Shown one piece after another: positions 1-8,043 of a stretch of 64,000 bases of DNA (position 1 is the first letter of the stretch; each line of letters opens with the position of its first letter). A model generated the notes under the pieces. It had not been told where the DNA came from. It did no database searches and saw nothing but the letters and a program-made list of their open reading frames with translations. A program made the position numbers and the translations under genes. Source of the stretch: Hymenobacter rubidus (GTDB lineage Bacteria > Bacteroidota > Bacteroidia > Cytophagales > Hymenobacteraceae); NCBI RefSeq assembly GCF_016734815.1, contig NZ_JAERQF010000003.1:124001-188000 (forward strand), given 5' to 3'.

Positions 1-1
1 C

Positions 2-427
2 TTTATGTGGGAGCAGAAAATGATGGGCAAGGACGACTTCTCGAAAATCCCGAACGGCCACCCCGCCATCGAGCACCGCATGGAGCTGCTATTTTCGGAG
101 GGCGTAAATACCGGCAAAATCACGCCGCAGAAATTTGTAGAAGTGACTTCGACCAACGCCGCGAAAATCTTTGGCATGTTCCCGCGCAAAGGCACCATCA
201 GCATTGGTGCGGATGCTGATTTAGTTATTTTCGACCCAAATAAAAAGCACACGATTTCGGCGAATACGCACCACATGAACTGTGACTATTCCGCTTACGA
301 AGGCTGGGAACTGACCGGTAAAATCGACACCGTGCTGCTACGCGGCCAAGTAGCCGTCGATGCCGGCGAAACCAAAGTAGCAAAAGGTTACGGCCAGTTT
401 ATCAAGCGCGGCAAGACGAACATTTAG
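2..427 (+). CDS. Dihydropyrimidinase, C-terminal part
   Basis: This is the last 141 residues of a gene that begins before the window. The family hydrolyses 5,6-dihydrouracil or dihydrothymine to N-carbamoyl-beta-alanine, the second step of reductive pyrimidine degradation, in the cytoplasm. The text reads as the end of a hydantoinase/dihydropyrimidinase: a TSTNAAKIFGMFPRKG segment, then GADADLVIFDP, then HHMNCDYSAYEGWELTG, all typical of the C-terminal part of the cyclic amidohydrolase fold. The metal ligands of the barrel lie upstream and cannot be checked. The assignment is supported by the genes for the first and third steps directly downstream on the same strand. A hydantoinase acting on other rings is the main alternative. 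Confidence 0.88.
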   Translation, partial: FMWEQKMMGKDDFSKIPNGHPAIEHRMELLFSEGVNTGKITPQKFVEVTSTNAAKIFGMFPRKGTISIGADADLVIFDPNKKHTISANTHHMNCDYSAYEGWELTGKIDTVLLRGQVAVDAGETKVAKGYGQFIKRGKTNI

Positions 428-455
428 AACGAATAAAGTTCGGCGCCGCAAGCCG

Positions 456-548
456 GTCATGCTGAGCTTGCCGAAGCATCTCTACTGTGGCAGTAATCAA
501 TACCAACTCAACGAAGCAGTAGAGATGCTTCGACAAGCTCAGCATGAC
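456..548. repeat. Palindromic repeat R1 (family 1)
   Basis: Inverted repeat with about 32-nt arms that start gtcatgctgagcttgccgaa and end with its complement, around a short unpaired middle. It lies between the dihydropyrimidinase and amidohydrolase genes. The arm variant is 'gcttgccgaagc' against 'gcttcgacaagc', so pairing is nearly kept. Confidence 0.85.
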
Positions 549-610
549 GTTCTATTTTGCTGACGTTCTGAAATCAACACAATAAAACTCAACCCCACCT
601 AATAACCCCA

Positions 611-1477
611 ATGCCCAGAATTATTAAATCCGGCCTCATTCAGATGAGCCTGCCGATGACCGAAGGCGAAGGTACCATCCAGGAAATCATGGCCGCCATG
701 GAAGCCAAGCACATTCCTCTCATTGATGAAGCCGGTCGTCAGGGCGTGCAGATTCTCTGCCTGCAGGAAATATTCAACACCCCTTACTTCTGCCCCGGCC
801 AAGACAAAGCCTGGTACGCCTCGGCCGAATCGGTGCCCGGCCCGACCACGGACCGCATGGCCGAATACGCCAAGAAGTACAACATGGTGATGATTGTGCC
901 CGTGTATGAGCGCGAGTCGGCCGGTTTCCTCTACAACACCGCCGCTGTGATTGATGCCGATGGCACCTACCTCGGCAAATACCGCAAAAACCATATTCCC
1001 CACACCACCGGCTTCTGGGAGAAGTTCTTCTTCAAGCCCGGCAACATGGGCTACCCCGTGTTCCAAACCAAGTACGCCAAAGTGGGCGTCTACATCTGCT
1101 ACGACCGCCACTTCCCCGACGGCGCCCGCATCCTGGGCCTGAACGGCGCCGAAATTGTGTACAACCCCTCGGCCACCGTGGCCGGCCTCTCACAGTACCT
1201 CTGGAAGCTTGAGCAGCCCGCCCACGCGGCCGCCAACGGCTATTTCATGGGCTGCATCAACCGCGTGGGCGAGGAAAAACCTTGGAACCTGGGCCGCTTC
1301 TACGGCACCAGCTACTTCGTGGACCCGCGCGGCCAGATTATCGCGCAGGCCGATGAGTACAAAGACGAATTGCTGATTGCCGAATTCGACCTCGATATGA
1401 TTGAGGAAGTGCGCAATACCTGGCAGTTCTTCCGCGACCGTCGCCCCGAAACCTACGAGAAACTGGTGGAACTATAG
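611..1477 (+). CDS. N-carbamoyl-beta-alanine amidohydrolase (nitrilase superfamily)
   Basis: A 288-residue carbon-nitrogen hydrolase that should release beta-alanine, CO2 and ammonia from N-carbamoyl-beta-alanine, the last step of reductive pyrimidine degradation. The nitrilase triad is visible: Glu53 in CLQEIFNTPYF, Lys126 in KYRKNHIPH, and the nucleophile Cys163 in YICYDRHFPD. The length is normal for a single-domain nitrilase, it starts at an ATG and has no signal peptide, so it acts in the cytoplasm. It sits between the dihydropyrimidinase and preT/preA, which fixes the likely substrate. On sequence alone N-carbamoylputrescine amidase is a close relative and the main alternative; the neighbourhood argues against it. 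Confidence 0.9.
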   Translation: MPRIIKSGLIQMSLPMTEGEGTIQEIMAAMEAKHIPLIDEAGRQGVQILCLQEIFNTPYFCPGQDKAWYASAESVPGPTTDRMAEYAKKYNMVMIVPVYERESAGFLYNTAAVIDADGTYLGKYRKNHIPHTTGFWEKFFFKPGNMGYPVFQTKYAKVGVYICYDRHFPDGARILGLNGAEIVYNPSATVAGLSQYLWKLEQPAHAAANGYFMGCINRVGEEKPWNLGRFYGTSYFVDPRGQIIAQADEYKDELLIAEFDLDMIEEVRNTWQFFRDRRPETYEKLVEL

Positions 1478-1595
1478 AAGTTTTGAGTGCTGAATGTTGA
1501 GTGTTGAATTGAGTGCCGGATAGTATTCGGTCTCAAATTCAACACTCAATATTTTTCACTCAACATTCAAAACTCAAAACTCAACATTCCTAAAG
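1478..1595. repeat. Cluster of short TTGAGTG/TTGAATG words and their complements
   Basis: The gap before preT is filled with the words ttgagtg, ttgaatg and attcaacactcaa, first on one strand and then as their complements (for example 'gttgagtgttgaattgag' and later 'caaattcaacactcaat'). It can fold as an imperfect hairpin. A looser version with gaatgtg/cacattc words lies at 63729-63901. Confidence 0.6.
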
Positions 1596-2921
1596 ATGGC
1601 CGAATTTTCTACACCTACCACCGAGCAGCAATTCGCGGAAAATTTCGCGCAATTAAAGCCGGTGATGAACCGCACCGAGGCGCTCTACGAAAGCTCCCGC
1701 TGCCTTTTCTGCTTCGATGCGCCGTGTATAAAAGCGTGCCCGTCGGGGATTGATATTCCGCAGTTTATCCGCCAGATTAATTCGGGTAACGACACCGGCG
1801 CGGCGCGCACTATTTACGAGGCCAACTACTTCGGCAATGCCTGCGGCAAAGTGTGCCCGACGGAAGTGCTCTGCGAAGGCGCCTGCGTATATAACCTGCA
1901 GGAAGTGAAGCCAATTGAGATTGGCCGGCTGCAGAGTTTTGCTACTACCAAGGTGATTAAGAGCGGCGAGAAGCTGTTCGGCCCCGGTACGGATAATGGC
2001 AAGAAAGTGGCTGTGATTGGCGCCGGTCCGGCGGGTATTTCGGCGGCTTGCGAATTGCGCTCCTTGGGCTATGGCGTAGATGTTTTCGAGGCGAAAGCAC
2101 AGCCTTCCGGACTCACCGTTTATGGCGTTGCGCCGTATAAAATAACCAACGAAGAAACGCTGGCCGAGATGGCCTATTTGCAGGCGCAATTCGGCTACAA
2201 TGTGCATTTCAATTCCGCTATTTCTTCGCGTGAGGAATTAGAAAAATTGGAGGATAAGTACGACGCTATTTTCCTCGGGATTGGCCTCGGTAAAACCAAT
2301 GAATTGGGTTTGCCGGGCGAGGACAAAATCAATTGCACCGGCGCGGTGGAATTTATTGCCGAATTGCGTCAGCATCAGCACAAAGTAGCCGTGGGGCGCA
2401 GGGTAATTGTGTTGGGTGGCGGCAACACGGCCATGGATGCCGCCTCTGAATCTTCGCGTCTCGGCGCGGAAAATGTGATTCTGGCCTATCGCCGTGCCAA
2501 GGAGGAAATGGGTGCTTACGAGTTCGAGTACGACCTGGCCAAGGGGGTAGGAGTTAAGGGCATGTTCAACGTGGCGCCGGTGGAAATTACCGGCAACGGC
2601 TACGTGTCGGGCGTAAAATTTATTCGCACCGAAACCAAAGATGGTAAGGTGTCGGAAATTGCCGGTTCTGAGTTTGTGGAGCCCTGCGATATGGTGATTA
2701 AAGCCACTGGCCAGGCCAAACAGACTGAATTCCTGAGCCTGATTCCAGGCCTGAAGCTGGACGGCAAGGGCCGCATCATCGCCAATGCCCACACCGGGCA
2801 GACTTCGAACCCGAAGTACTTCGCCTCCGGCGATGCCTGGAATGGCGGCGCCGAAGTGGTGAACGCTGCGGCCGAAGCCAAGCTCACGGCGCGCGGCATC
2901 CACGCTTATCTGAGCAAGTAA
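1596..2921 (+). CDS. preT: NAD-dependent dihydropyrimidine dehydrogenase, PreT subunit
   Basis: A 441-residue flavoprotein that takes electrons from NADH and passes them to PreA, which reduces uracil or thymine. Two cysteine groups near the N-terminus (Cys36, 39, 44, 48 and Cys83, 87, 93, 97) match the two 4Fe-4S sites of the GltD/PreT family. A first dinucleotide fold follows with VIGAGPAGISAACEL near residue 140, and a second with VLGGGNTAMDAA near residue 270. It is the first half of the PreTA enzyme; preA begins 118 nt downstream with palindrome R2 between them. A glutamate synthase small subunit is the usual confusion, but the partner gene settles it. Confidence 0.93.
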   Translation: MAEFSTPTTEQQFAENFAQLKPVMNRTEALYESSRCLFCFDAPCIKACPSGIDIPQFIRQINSGNDTGAARTIYEANYFGNACGKVCPTEVLCEGACVYNLQEVKPIEIGRLQSFATTKVIKSGEKLFGPGTDNGKKVAVIGAGPAGISAACELRSLGYGVDVFEAKAQPSGLTVYGVAPYKITNEETLAEMAYLQAQFGYNVHFNSAISSREELEKLEDKYDAIFLGIGLGKTNELGLPGEDKINCTGAVEFIAELRQHQHKVAVGRRVIVLGGGNTAMDAASESSRLGAENVILAYRRAKEEMGAYEFEYDLAKGVGVKGMFNVAPVEITGNGYVSGVKFIRTETKDGKVSEIAGSEFVEPCDMVIKATGQAKQTEFLSLIPGLKLDGKGRIIANAHTGQTSNPKYFASGDAWNGGAEVVNAAAEAKLTARGIHAYLSK

Positions 2922-2928
2922 AAAGCAC

Positions 2929-3021
2929 GTCATGCTGAGCGTAGCCGAAGCATCTCGCGTGTGGTAGAAAATAAATCGTTTAACGATGCGAGCGAGATGC
3001 TTCGGCTACGCTCAGCATGAC
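2929..3021. repeat. Palindromic repeat R2 (family 1) between preT and preA
   Basis: Arms of about 29 nt (gtcatgctgagcgtagccga and complement) around a loop that contains a short gcgagcgagatgc segment. It lies inside a probable operon, so the hairpin would be transcribed between two subunit genes. Confidence 0.88.
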
Positions 3022-3039
3022 GTTCTGAAGAATAAAAAA

Positions 3040-4428
3040 ATGCCTGATTTATCCATCAATTTCGCCGGCATTAAATCGCCGAACCCCTTCTGGCTGGCTT
3101 CGGCCCCGCCCACCAACTCCGGCTATCAAGTCATGAAAGCTTTCGACGCCGGCTGGGGTGGCGCGGTGTGGAAGACGCTGGGTGTGCCTGTCGTGAACGT
3201 ATCGAGCCGCTACGGCGGCGTGAACTACCGCGACAAACGCCTCGTGGGCTTCAACAACATCGAGCTGATTTCCGACCGGCCGCTCTCGCACAACCTGCGC
3301 GAGATTGAGGAAGTGAAAAAGCGCTTCCCCAACCACGCCGTCATCGCCTCGCTCATGGTGCAGAGCCGGCAGGAGTGGCACGACATCGTGCGCCAGAGCC
3401 AGGACGCCGGCGCCGACGGCTTCGAGTTGAACTTTGGCTGTCCGCACGGTATGTGCGAGCGCGGCATGGGCTCGGCCGTGGGGCAGGAGCCCAAAGTGCT
3501 GCAGATGATTGTGGAGTGGGTGATGGAAGTGGCCCAAAAGCCCGTCATCGTGAAGCTCACGCCTAACATCACCGACATTACGGAGCCTGCTATGGCCGCC
3601 CGGCGCGCTGGCGCGGATGCTATTTCGCTCATCAACACGATTCAGAGCATTGTGGGCGTTGATTTGGACCAGTACGCGCCGTACCCGATTGTGGATGGCA
3701 AGGGCACCAACGGCGGCTACTGCGGCCCGGCCGTTAAGCCCATTGCCCTGAACATGGTGAAAAACTGTGCGCAGCACCCCGATATCAAGCTGCCCATCTC
3801 GGGCATTGGCGGCATCGAGAACTGGCGCGATGCGGTGGAGCACATCCTGCTGGGCGCCAGCTCGGTGCAGGTGTGCACGGCGGTGATGCACTTCGGTTTC
3901 GGCATCATTCGCGAGATGACTTCCGGCCTTGAGCAGTACATGGTGGAGAAGGGCTTCCACACCATCGACCAGATGGTGGGCAAGGCCCTGCCCAACGTGC
4001 TGCACTGGGAAGACCTGAACATGAAGTACAAGGTCACGGCCAACATCAACGAGGACAAGTGCATTGGCTGCCAGCTGTGCTACACCGCCTGTGAAGACGG
4101 CGCCCACCAGGCCATCAAGCTGAACGCCGGCACCCGCGTGCCCGAAATCATTGAGGAAAACTGCGTGGGCTGCAACCTGTGCTCGCTGGTGTGCCCCGTG
4201 GAGCAGTGCATCACAATGGAGCGCACCGACGACGGGACCCAACACGTGACTTGGAAGGAGCGCACCGAAGCCGGCGACATTCCCACCGAATTTGAGGACG
4301 AGCAAGCCGGTGGCCGCCACCACTGGGTGCCCGAACCCAGCGCTGCCCTGGGCAAAGAGCGTCACAAAACACTGCCCGGCAAAGCCCGCGTCATCAACGG
4401 GGAAACCAAAGTGCCGACCGAAGCATAA
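3040..4428 (+). CDS. preA: NAD-dependent dihydropyrimidine dehydrogenase, PreA subunit
   Basis: A 462-residue catalytic subunit that reduces uracil and thymine to dihydropyrimidines with electrons from PreT. The first 330 residues form the FMN-binding barrel of the dihydroorotate dehydrogenase type (MPDLSINFAGIKSPNPF at the start, ELNFGCPHGM in the middle). The C-terminus has a two-cluster ferredoxin domain, with Cys341, 344, 347, 351 and Cys375, 378, 381, 385. I chose the ATG at 3040. A longer reading from 2986 would translate the arm of palindrome R2 into 18 residues with no family counterpart. With preT and the two hydrolases upstream, the whole reductive path from uracil to beta-alanine is present. 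Confidence 0.94.
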   Translation: MPDLSINFAGIKSPNPFWLASAPPTNSGYQVMKAFDAGWGGAVWKTLGVPVVNVSSRYGGVNYRDKRLVGFNNIELISDRPLSHNLREIEEVKKRFPNHAVIASLMVQSRQEWHDIVRQSQDAGADGFELNFGCPHGMCERGMGSAVGQEPKVLQMIVEWVMEVAQKPVIVKLTPNITDITEPAMAARRAGADAISLINTIQSIVGVDLDQYAPYPIVDGKGTNGGYCGPAVKPIALNMVKNCAQHPDIKLPISGIGGIENWRDAVEHILLGASSVQVCTAVMHFGFGIIREMTSGLEQYMVEKGFHTIDQMVGKALPNVLHWEDLNMKYKVTANINEDKCIGCQLCYTACEDGAHQAIKLNAGTRVPEIIEENCVGCNLCSLVCPVEQCITMERTDDGTQHVTWKERTEAGDIPTEFEDEQAGGRHHWVPEPSAALGKERHKTLPGKARVINGETKVPTEA

Positions 4429-4451
4429 GGCATTCTCATGCCTGGAGCCGC

Positions 4452-4504
4452 CACACAATAGAAAGACCCTTCGGCGGTAAGCCAAAGGGTCTTTCTATTG
4501 TGTG
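4452..4504. terminator. Bidirectional hairpin terminator after preA
   Basis: A perfect 20-bp inverted repeat (cacacaatagaaagaccctt and its complement) around a 13-nt loop, 23 nt after the preA stop. The arms carry A/T-rich ends rather than a long T run. Confidence 0.75.
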
Positions 4505-4555
4505 ACTTGTGTGGGTTATTCTTACGTAAAAACTGTTTAGCAAGTGAAACCCGAC

Positions 4556-4642
4556 GTCATTTTGAGCGCAGCGAAGGACCTTATCCCAACGGAACGGCGA
4601 TTCTGCAGGCGTGAGAAGGTCCTTCGCTGCGCTTAGGATGAC
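4556..4642. repeat. Palindromic repeat R3 (family 1, diverged)
   Basis: Arms read gtcattttgagcgcagcgaa and, at the far side, the complement ending ggatgac. Both arms carry the change to 'gaaggacctt/aaggtccttc' in place of 'gaagcatctc', so the pairing is kept. Confidence 0.75.
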
Positions 4643-4713
4643 TGATAGGCACCCGAGGCCGACTTTCTAAATAGCTTCGTAACTTGTTTGCCACCATCAC
4701 GAAGTCAAACGCC

Positions 4714-5673
4714 ATGAAATCAATTCTACTCGCGCTTTTCCTGCTGCCGACGTTTCATCTCACCGTGAAGGCGCAGTCGGCAAATCCGGCCATCTGGTGT
4801 CCGGCGGGGGCAACCTGGGTATACAATTATGGCGTGTTTAACGAGTTTGGAACCGTAACGGTCCAGTACCAGCGCGACACGGTGGTGGCCGGACAGCCCG
4901 CGCAGATTCTTACCCGTGTCATTCGTTCCTCTTTTTGGGTGGCGTTTCCCACCGTTTCGACGCCGGGGCCTGCCTACAGCCTTCCGAAGGTAGTTACCCG
5001 CGTGGTGAATGACCGGGTGGAGGTGCAGGCCACTGGCCTATTTTACACGCTCTACGACTTTGCGGCCGTGCGCGGCAGCACCTGGCCGACGCCCATGGTC
5101 ACGCCGTTTGGGCCGTGCGCGTCGGGGCTGGCGCAAGTCACTGTTGACAGTGTGGGGCGGCAGGTGGTCGGGGGGCGTTCGTTGCGCTGGTTTCGGGCGC
5201 ATCTGACGCCGGTGGCCGGCGCCACGATGGCAGGAAGCTGGACGGGCCGCATCTACGAGCAGTTGGGCAATTTGGCGCAGTACATGCAGCCGCAGTCACC
5301 CATTTGCCACGGCACCGACCCCGGCTACATGGGAGCCTTCGTTGGCTTCCGTGCCATTGGCTGGCCCAGTATTGGCTACAATGCGACGAGTGGCACGTTG
5401 CTGGCTACCACCCAGGCCCGCGCCGAAGCAGCCGGTTTCACCGTGTATCCCAATCCGACGGCCGGCACCGGGTTTCTGACCGTACAACTGTCGCCCTCCA
5501 CGAACCCGGAGGCGCAGCTGACCGTGCTGGACATTACGGGCCGGCCAGTGATGCAGCAAAAGGCCGTGGCCGGCCACACAATGGACGTGCGCAGCTTGGC
5601 GCCGGGCATCTACACGCTTCGGCTTAGTGCGCCCGGCACGGCGACCCTTTTTCAGCGCGTGGTGCTGGAATAA
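4714..5673 (+). CDS. Secreted protein with T9SS type A sorting domain
   Basis: A 319-residue exported protein of unknown function. The ATG at 4714 gives a clear signal peptide (MKSILLALFLLPTFHL, cut after VKAQS). The last 75 residues form a sorting domain of the type IX secretion system: FTVYPNPTAGTGFLTVQL, then VLDITGRPV, then LAPGIYTLRL near the end. In Bacteroidota such domains send the protein across the outer membrane and are removed there. The central part resembles no enzyme I know; it is rich in Thr, Val, Arg and Trp and looks like beta structure. It stands alone between the pyrimidine genes and a small lipoprotein. Confidence 0.82.
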   Translation: MKSILLALFLLPTFHLTVKAQSANPAIWCPAGATWVYNYGVFNEFGTVTVQYQRDTVVAGQPAQILTRVIRSSFWVAFPTVSTPGPAYSLPKVVTRVVNDRVEVQATGLFYTLYDFAAVRGSTWPTPMVTPFGPCASGLAQVTVDSVGRQVVGGRSLRWFRAHLTPVAGATMAGSWTGRIYEQLGNLAQYMQPQSPICHGTDPGYMGAFVGFRAIGWPSIGYNATSGTLLATTQARAEAAGFTVYPNPTAGTGFLTVQLSPSTNPEAQLTVLDITGRPVMQQKAVAGHTMDVRSLAPGIYTLRLSAPGTATLFQRVVLE

Positions 5674-5773
5674 AGCGGGTGTTTGCAACTGATTCTGGTC
5701 CGCATTTTGTTTAGTGATTGTACAAGAACAGTCACTTTTTAAATCGACGTGTTTTTACACGCTTCCCAATAGT

Positions 5774-6031
5774 ATGAAACGCAAATCAGTAATTTTTGCC
5801 TTGTTTATCAGCCTGTTTATGCTGGGCGGCTGCGTGGCCGCAGGTCCTGGCTATGGGGGGTACGGCTATTACCCGCCGGTTCAGCCCTATGGTTATGGCT
5901 ACGCCCGGCCGTATTATGCTCCGCGTACGGTGATTGTGGCGCCGGCCCGGCCGTACTACGGTGGCGGCTACCACGGCGAGGGCGGCTACCACGGAGGCGG
6001 GCGTGGTGGCTACCACGGCCGTGGCCGCTAA
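5774..6031 (+). CDS. Small Gly/Tyr-rich lipoprotein
   Basis: An 85-residue protein with a lipoprotein signal (FISLFMLGGC) followed by a low-complexity tail made of Gly, Tyr, Pro, Arg and His, such as GGYGYYPPVQPYGYGYA and repeated GGYHG units. The lipid-bearing Cys would be residue 20. I start it at ATG 5774, where the hydrophobic signal begins. Such tails occur in surface or envelope proteins of Bacteroidota but give no specific function. It is followed by a strong hairpin shared with purU on the other strand. Confidence 0.7.
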   Translation: MKRKSVIFALFISLFMLGGCVAAGPGYGGYGYYPPVQPYGYGYARPYYAPRTVIVAPARPYYGGGYHGEGGYHGGGRGGYHGRGR

Positions 6032-6053
6032 GGTTGCCAAGTGAAATCAATAA

Positions 6054-6085
6054 CCAAACGCCCGCCCCATCAGGCGGGCGTTTGG
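6054..6085. terminator. Convergent terminator between the lipoprotein gene and purU
   Basis: Perfect 13-bp stem (ccaaacgcccgcc and complement) with a 6-nt loop between two converging genes. Confidence 0.85.
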
Positions 6086-6112
6086 CGTTTATAAGCGGTT
6101 GACTGGCAGTGC

Positions 6113-6946
6113 TCAGTCGAAAATCACGGTCTTATTGCCGTGCACAAATACCTGCTCATCAAACACCATTTTGAGGGAGCGGGCCAGGGTGATTTTCTCA
6201 ATGTCGCGGCCGGCCTGGGCCATTTCGTGGGCACTCTGGGTATGGTCGATGGGAATGACATTCTGGGCGATAATGGGGCCTTGGTCGAGCTCATTGTTGA
6301 CAAAATGTGCCGTGGCGCCGATGATTTTTACGCCCCGCGCAAAGGCTTGGGCGTAGGGACTGGCCCCCACAAAAGCGGGCAGAAACGAGTGGTGGATATT
6401 GACCAGCCGGTTGGTGTAGTGGGCCACAAATTCTGACGACAGGATGCGCATGTACTTGGCCAGCACTACAAAATCGGGCTGGTATTGCGCCAGCACCGCC
6501 AGCACTTCGGCCTCGTGGGCTTCGCGGCTGCGGCCGGTGTGGGTGAGGTAGTGAAACGGGAGGTTGAACTTTCGGGTGAGGTCGCCCAGCACTTCGTAGT
6601 TGCTGATGACGGCCAGCACGCGGGCGTTGAGCTCGCCAAACTCGTGGCGCACCAGCAGTTCGCTCAGGCAGTGGTGCTCCTTGGTGGCCATGAGCACAAT
6701 GTTTTTTGGTTGGTTATTGGTGAGCCGGATTTTGGCGCCCGGCGGCAGCACGTGCTGGAGCTCGGCGTGAATCGCGCCAGCGTCGAAGGGGCCGGCCACT
6801 TCGGTGCGCATAAAAAACTGGTTGCCCTCGCGGTCCACAAACTCGCCGTTGCGGACAATGTTGAGGCCGTGCTTGAAAAGCACTCCCGTGATTTTATAAA
6901 CCAAGCCCGGCTCGTCGGAGCAGTGAATGAGGACCAGATGTGCCAT
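6113..6946 (-). CDS. purU: Formyltetrahydrofolate deformylase
   Basis: A 277-residue enzyme that hydrolyses 10-formyltetrahydrofolate to formate and tetrahydrofolate, balancing the one-carbon pool and feeding formate to purine synthesis. The N-terminal 80 residues are an ACT domain (CSDEPGLVYKITGVLFKHGLNI). The rest is the formyltransferase fold with the catalytic set visible as Asn183 and His185 in NIHHSFLPAF and Asp221 in NELDQGPI. Length and domain order are normal for PurU. It is transcribed alone, convergent with the small lipoprotein gene and divergent from the barrel-like protein at 7058. Confidence 0.95.
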   Translation of the reverse strand: MAHLVLIHCSDEPGLVYKITGVLFKHGLNIVRNGEFVDREGNQFFMRTEVAGPFDAGAIHAELQHVLPPGAKIRLTNNQPKNIVLMATKEHHCLSELLVRHEFGELNARVLAVISNYEVLGDLTRKFNLPFHYLTHTGRSREAHEAEVLAVLAQYQPDFVVLAKYMRILSSEFVAHYTNRLVNIHHSFLPAFVGASPYAQAFARGVKIIGATAHFVNNELDQGPIIAQNVIPIDHTQSAHEMAQAGRDIEKITLARSLKMVFDEQVFVHGNKTVIFD

Positions 6947-7057
6947 AGCGGGAAGGCCACGAGCTACCGTCGCGGCAAAAGGATGAGCGGTAAAAATAGC
7001 GCGATTCGAATAGGACGGCGTGTTGTTTCTTTGCCGGCTCTCCCTTTTGCTTAAGCT

Positions 7058-7987
7058 ATGCCACGACGCTTACCTCACTTTTTTGCCCGGGCGTTGCCGG
7101 TTTTGCTAGTGGCAGGCAGCCTGTTGCGCCCCCACACCAGCCAGGCGCAGGGCTACGCCGAAGGCATTGGCCTGAGCTACGAAGTGCTCCCGCTGAAAAT
7201 GACAAACGTCGGCGAGCACAGCTTCCGCGCCGACGTATTTCGCGCCAACATCATCGTGCCCGTGGCGGTGGCCGCCGATAGCAGCCGCGGCCTGTTGCTG
7301 GGCGCCAGCGCCGAAACCCTCCGTTTCAGCGGCGACCGGCCCGGCTTTGCCGTGAGCAGCGTGTACGGCCTCTCGCCAATACTGGGCTACCGCCAGCGCC
7401 TCTCGCCCCAACTAGAGCTAACGGCCCTGGCCCTGCCCGCGCTCAACTCCGACCTGCGCGATGTGCGTGGGGCCGATGTGACCTGGGGCGGCGTGGTACG
7501 GGCGGCCTACCGCCGCAATGCTCGTCGCGCCTACCGCCTCACGGTGGGCTACCGGCAGCAATTCTACGGGCCGCAGTACGTGCTGCTGCTAGGTGTCGAC
7601 TGGCGGCTGGGAGAGCGGTGGCGGGCGTTTGGCGACCTACCTACCACTTTCAATATCAGCTACGCCGCTGGCCCAAAAGTGAACCTGGGGTTCAACCTGA
7701 ATGGCATTAATACCGCCTACCGCCTGCAGGAGCAAGACCGGTATTTCCAGTACCAGCAGGGCCACTACGGGCTCTTTGCCGAGCGGTATCTGAGTGCGCA
7801 TTGGGTGCTGCGGGCCACGGCCGCTTACGCCGTTACGCGCCGGCTGGATGTGTATGCGCAGAACGACCAATGTCCAGCCACCCTCGACTATATCGGCCTC
7901 GGCAAAGCACCAACGCCGCTGAACCCGCACATTGAGAAAGGCGCGGCCTTCCGGCTGGCGCTCAGCTACCGGGTGCCGGCGCCCTAG
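7058..7987 (+). CDS. Predicted outer-membrane protein, barrel-like, unknown function
   Basis: A 309-residue exported protein that I do not recognise. It begins with a positively charged, hydrophobic signal (MPRRLPHFFARALPVLLVAG, cut near SQAQ). The mature part alternates aromatic and polar residues in short strands (for example RAYRLTVGYRQQFYGP, RYLSAHWVLRATAAYAVTRRLDVY) and ends LALSYRVPAP, which suggests an outer-membrane or periplasmic beta-barrel. It is divergent from purU with a 111-nt gap. The terminal Pro is not the aromatic residue usual for barrels of this type. Confidence 0.6.
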   Translation: MPRRLPHFFARALPVLLVAGSLLRPHTSQAQGYAEGIGLSYEVLPLKMTNVGEHSFRADVFRANIIVPVAVAADSSRGLLLGASAETLRFSGDRPGFAVSSVYGLSPILGYRQRLSPQLELTALALPALNSDLRDVRGADVTWGGVVRAAYRRNARRAYRLTVGYRQQFYGPQYVLLLGVDWRLGERWRAFGDLPTTFNISYAAGPKVNLGFNLNGINTAYRLQEQDRYFQYQQGHYGLFAERYLSAHWVLRATAAYAVTRRLDVYAQNDQCPATLDYIGLGKAPTPLNPHIEKGAAFRLALSYRVPAP

Positions 7988-8043
7988 CTCCGACGCCCGC
8001 TGTAGTTGGGCTGCGCTTGGCGATGAAATATCCAGGCTGAAGC

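Noticed and set aside
3049..4485. 478-residue frame on the minus strand across preA
   Set aside because: Antisense shadow; composition is Ala/His/Val-rich and the plus strand has clear Fe-S and barrel motifs.
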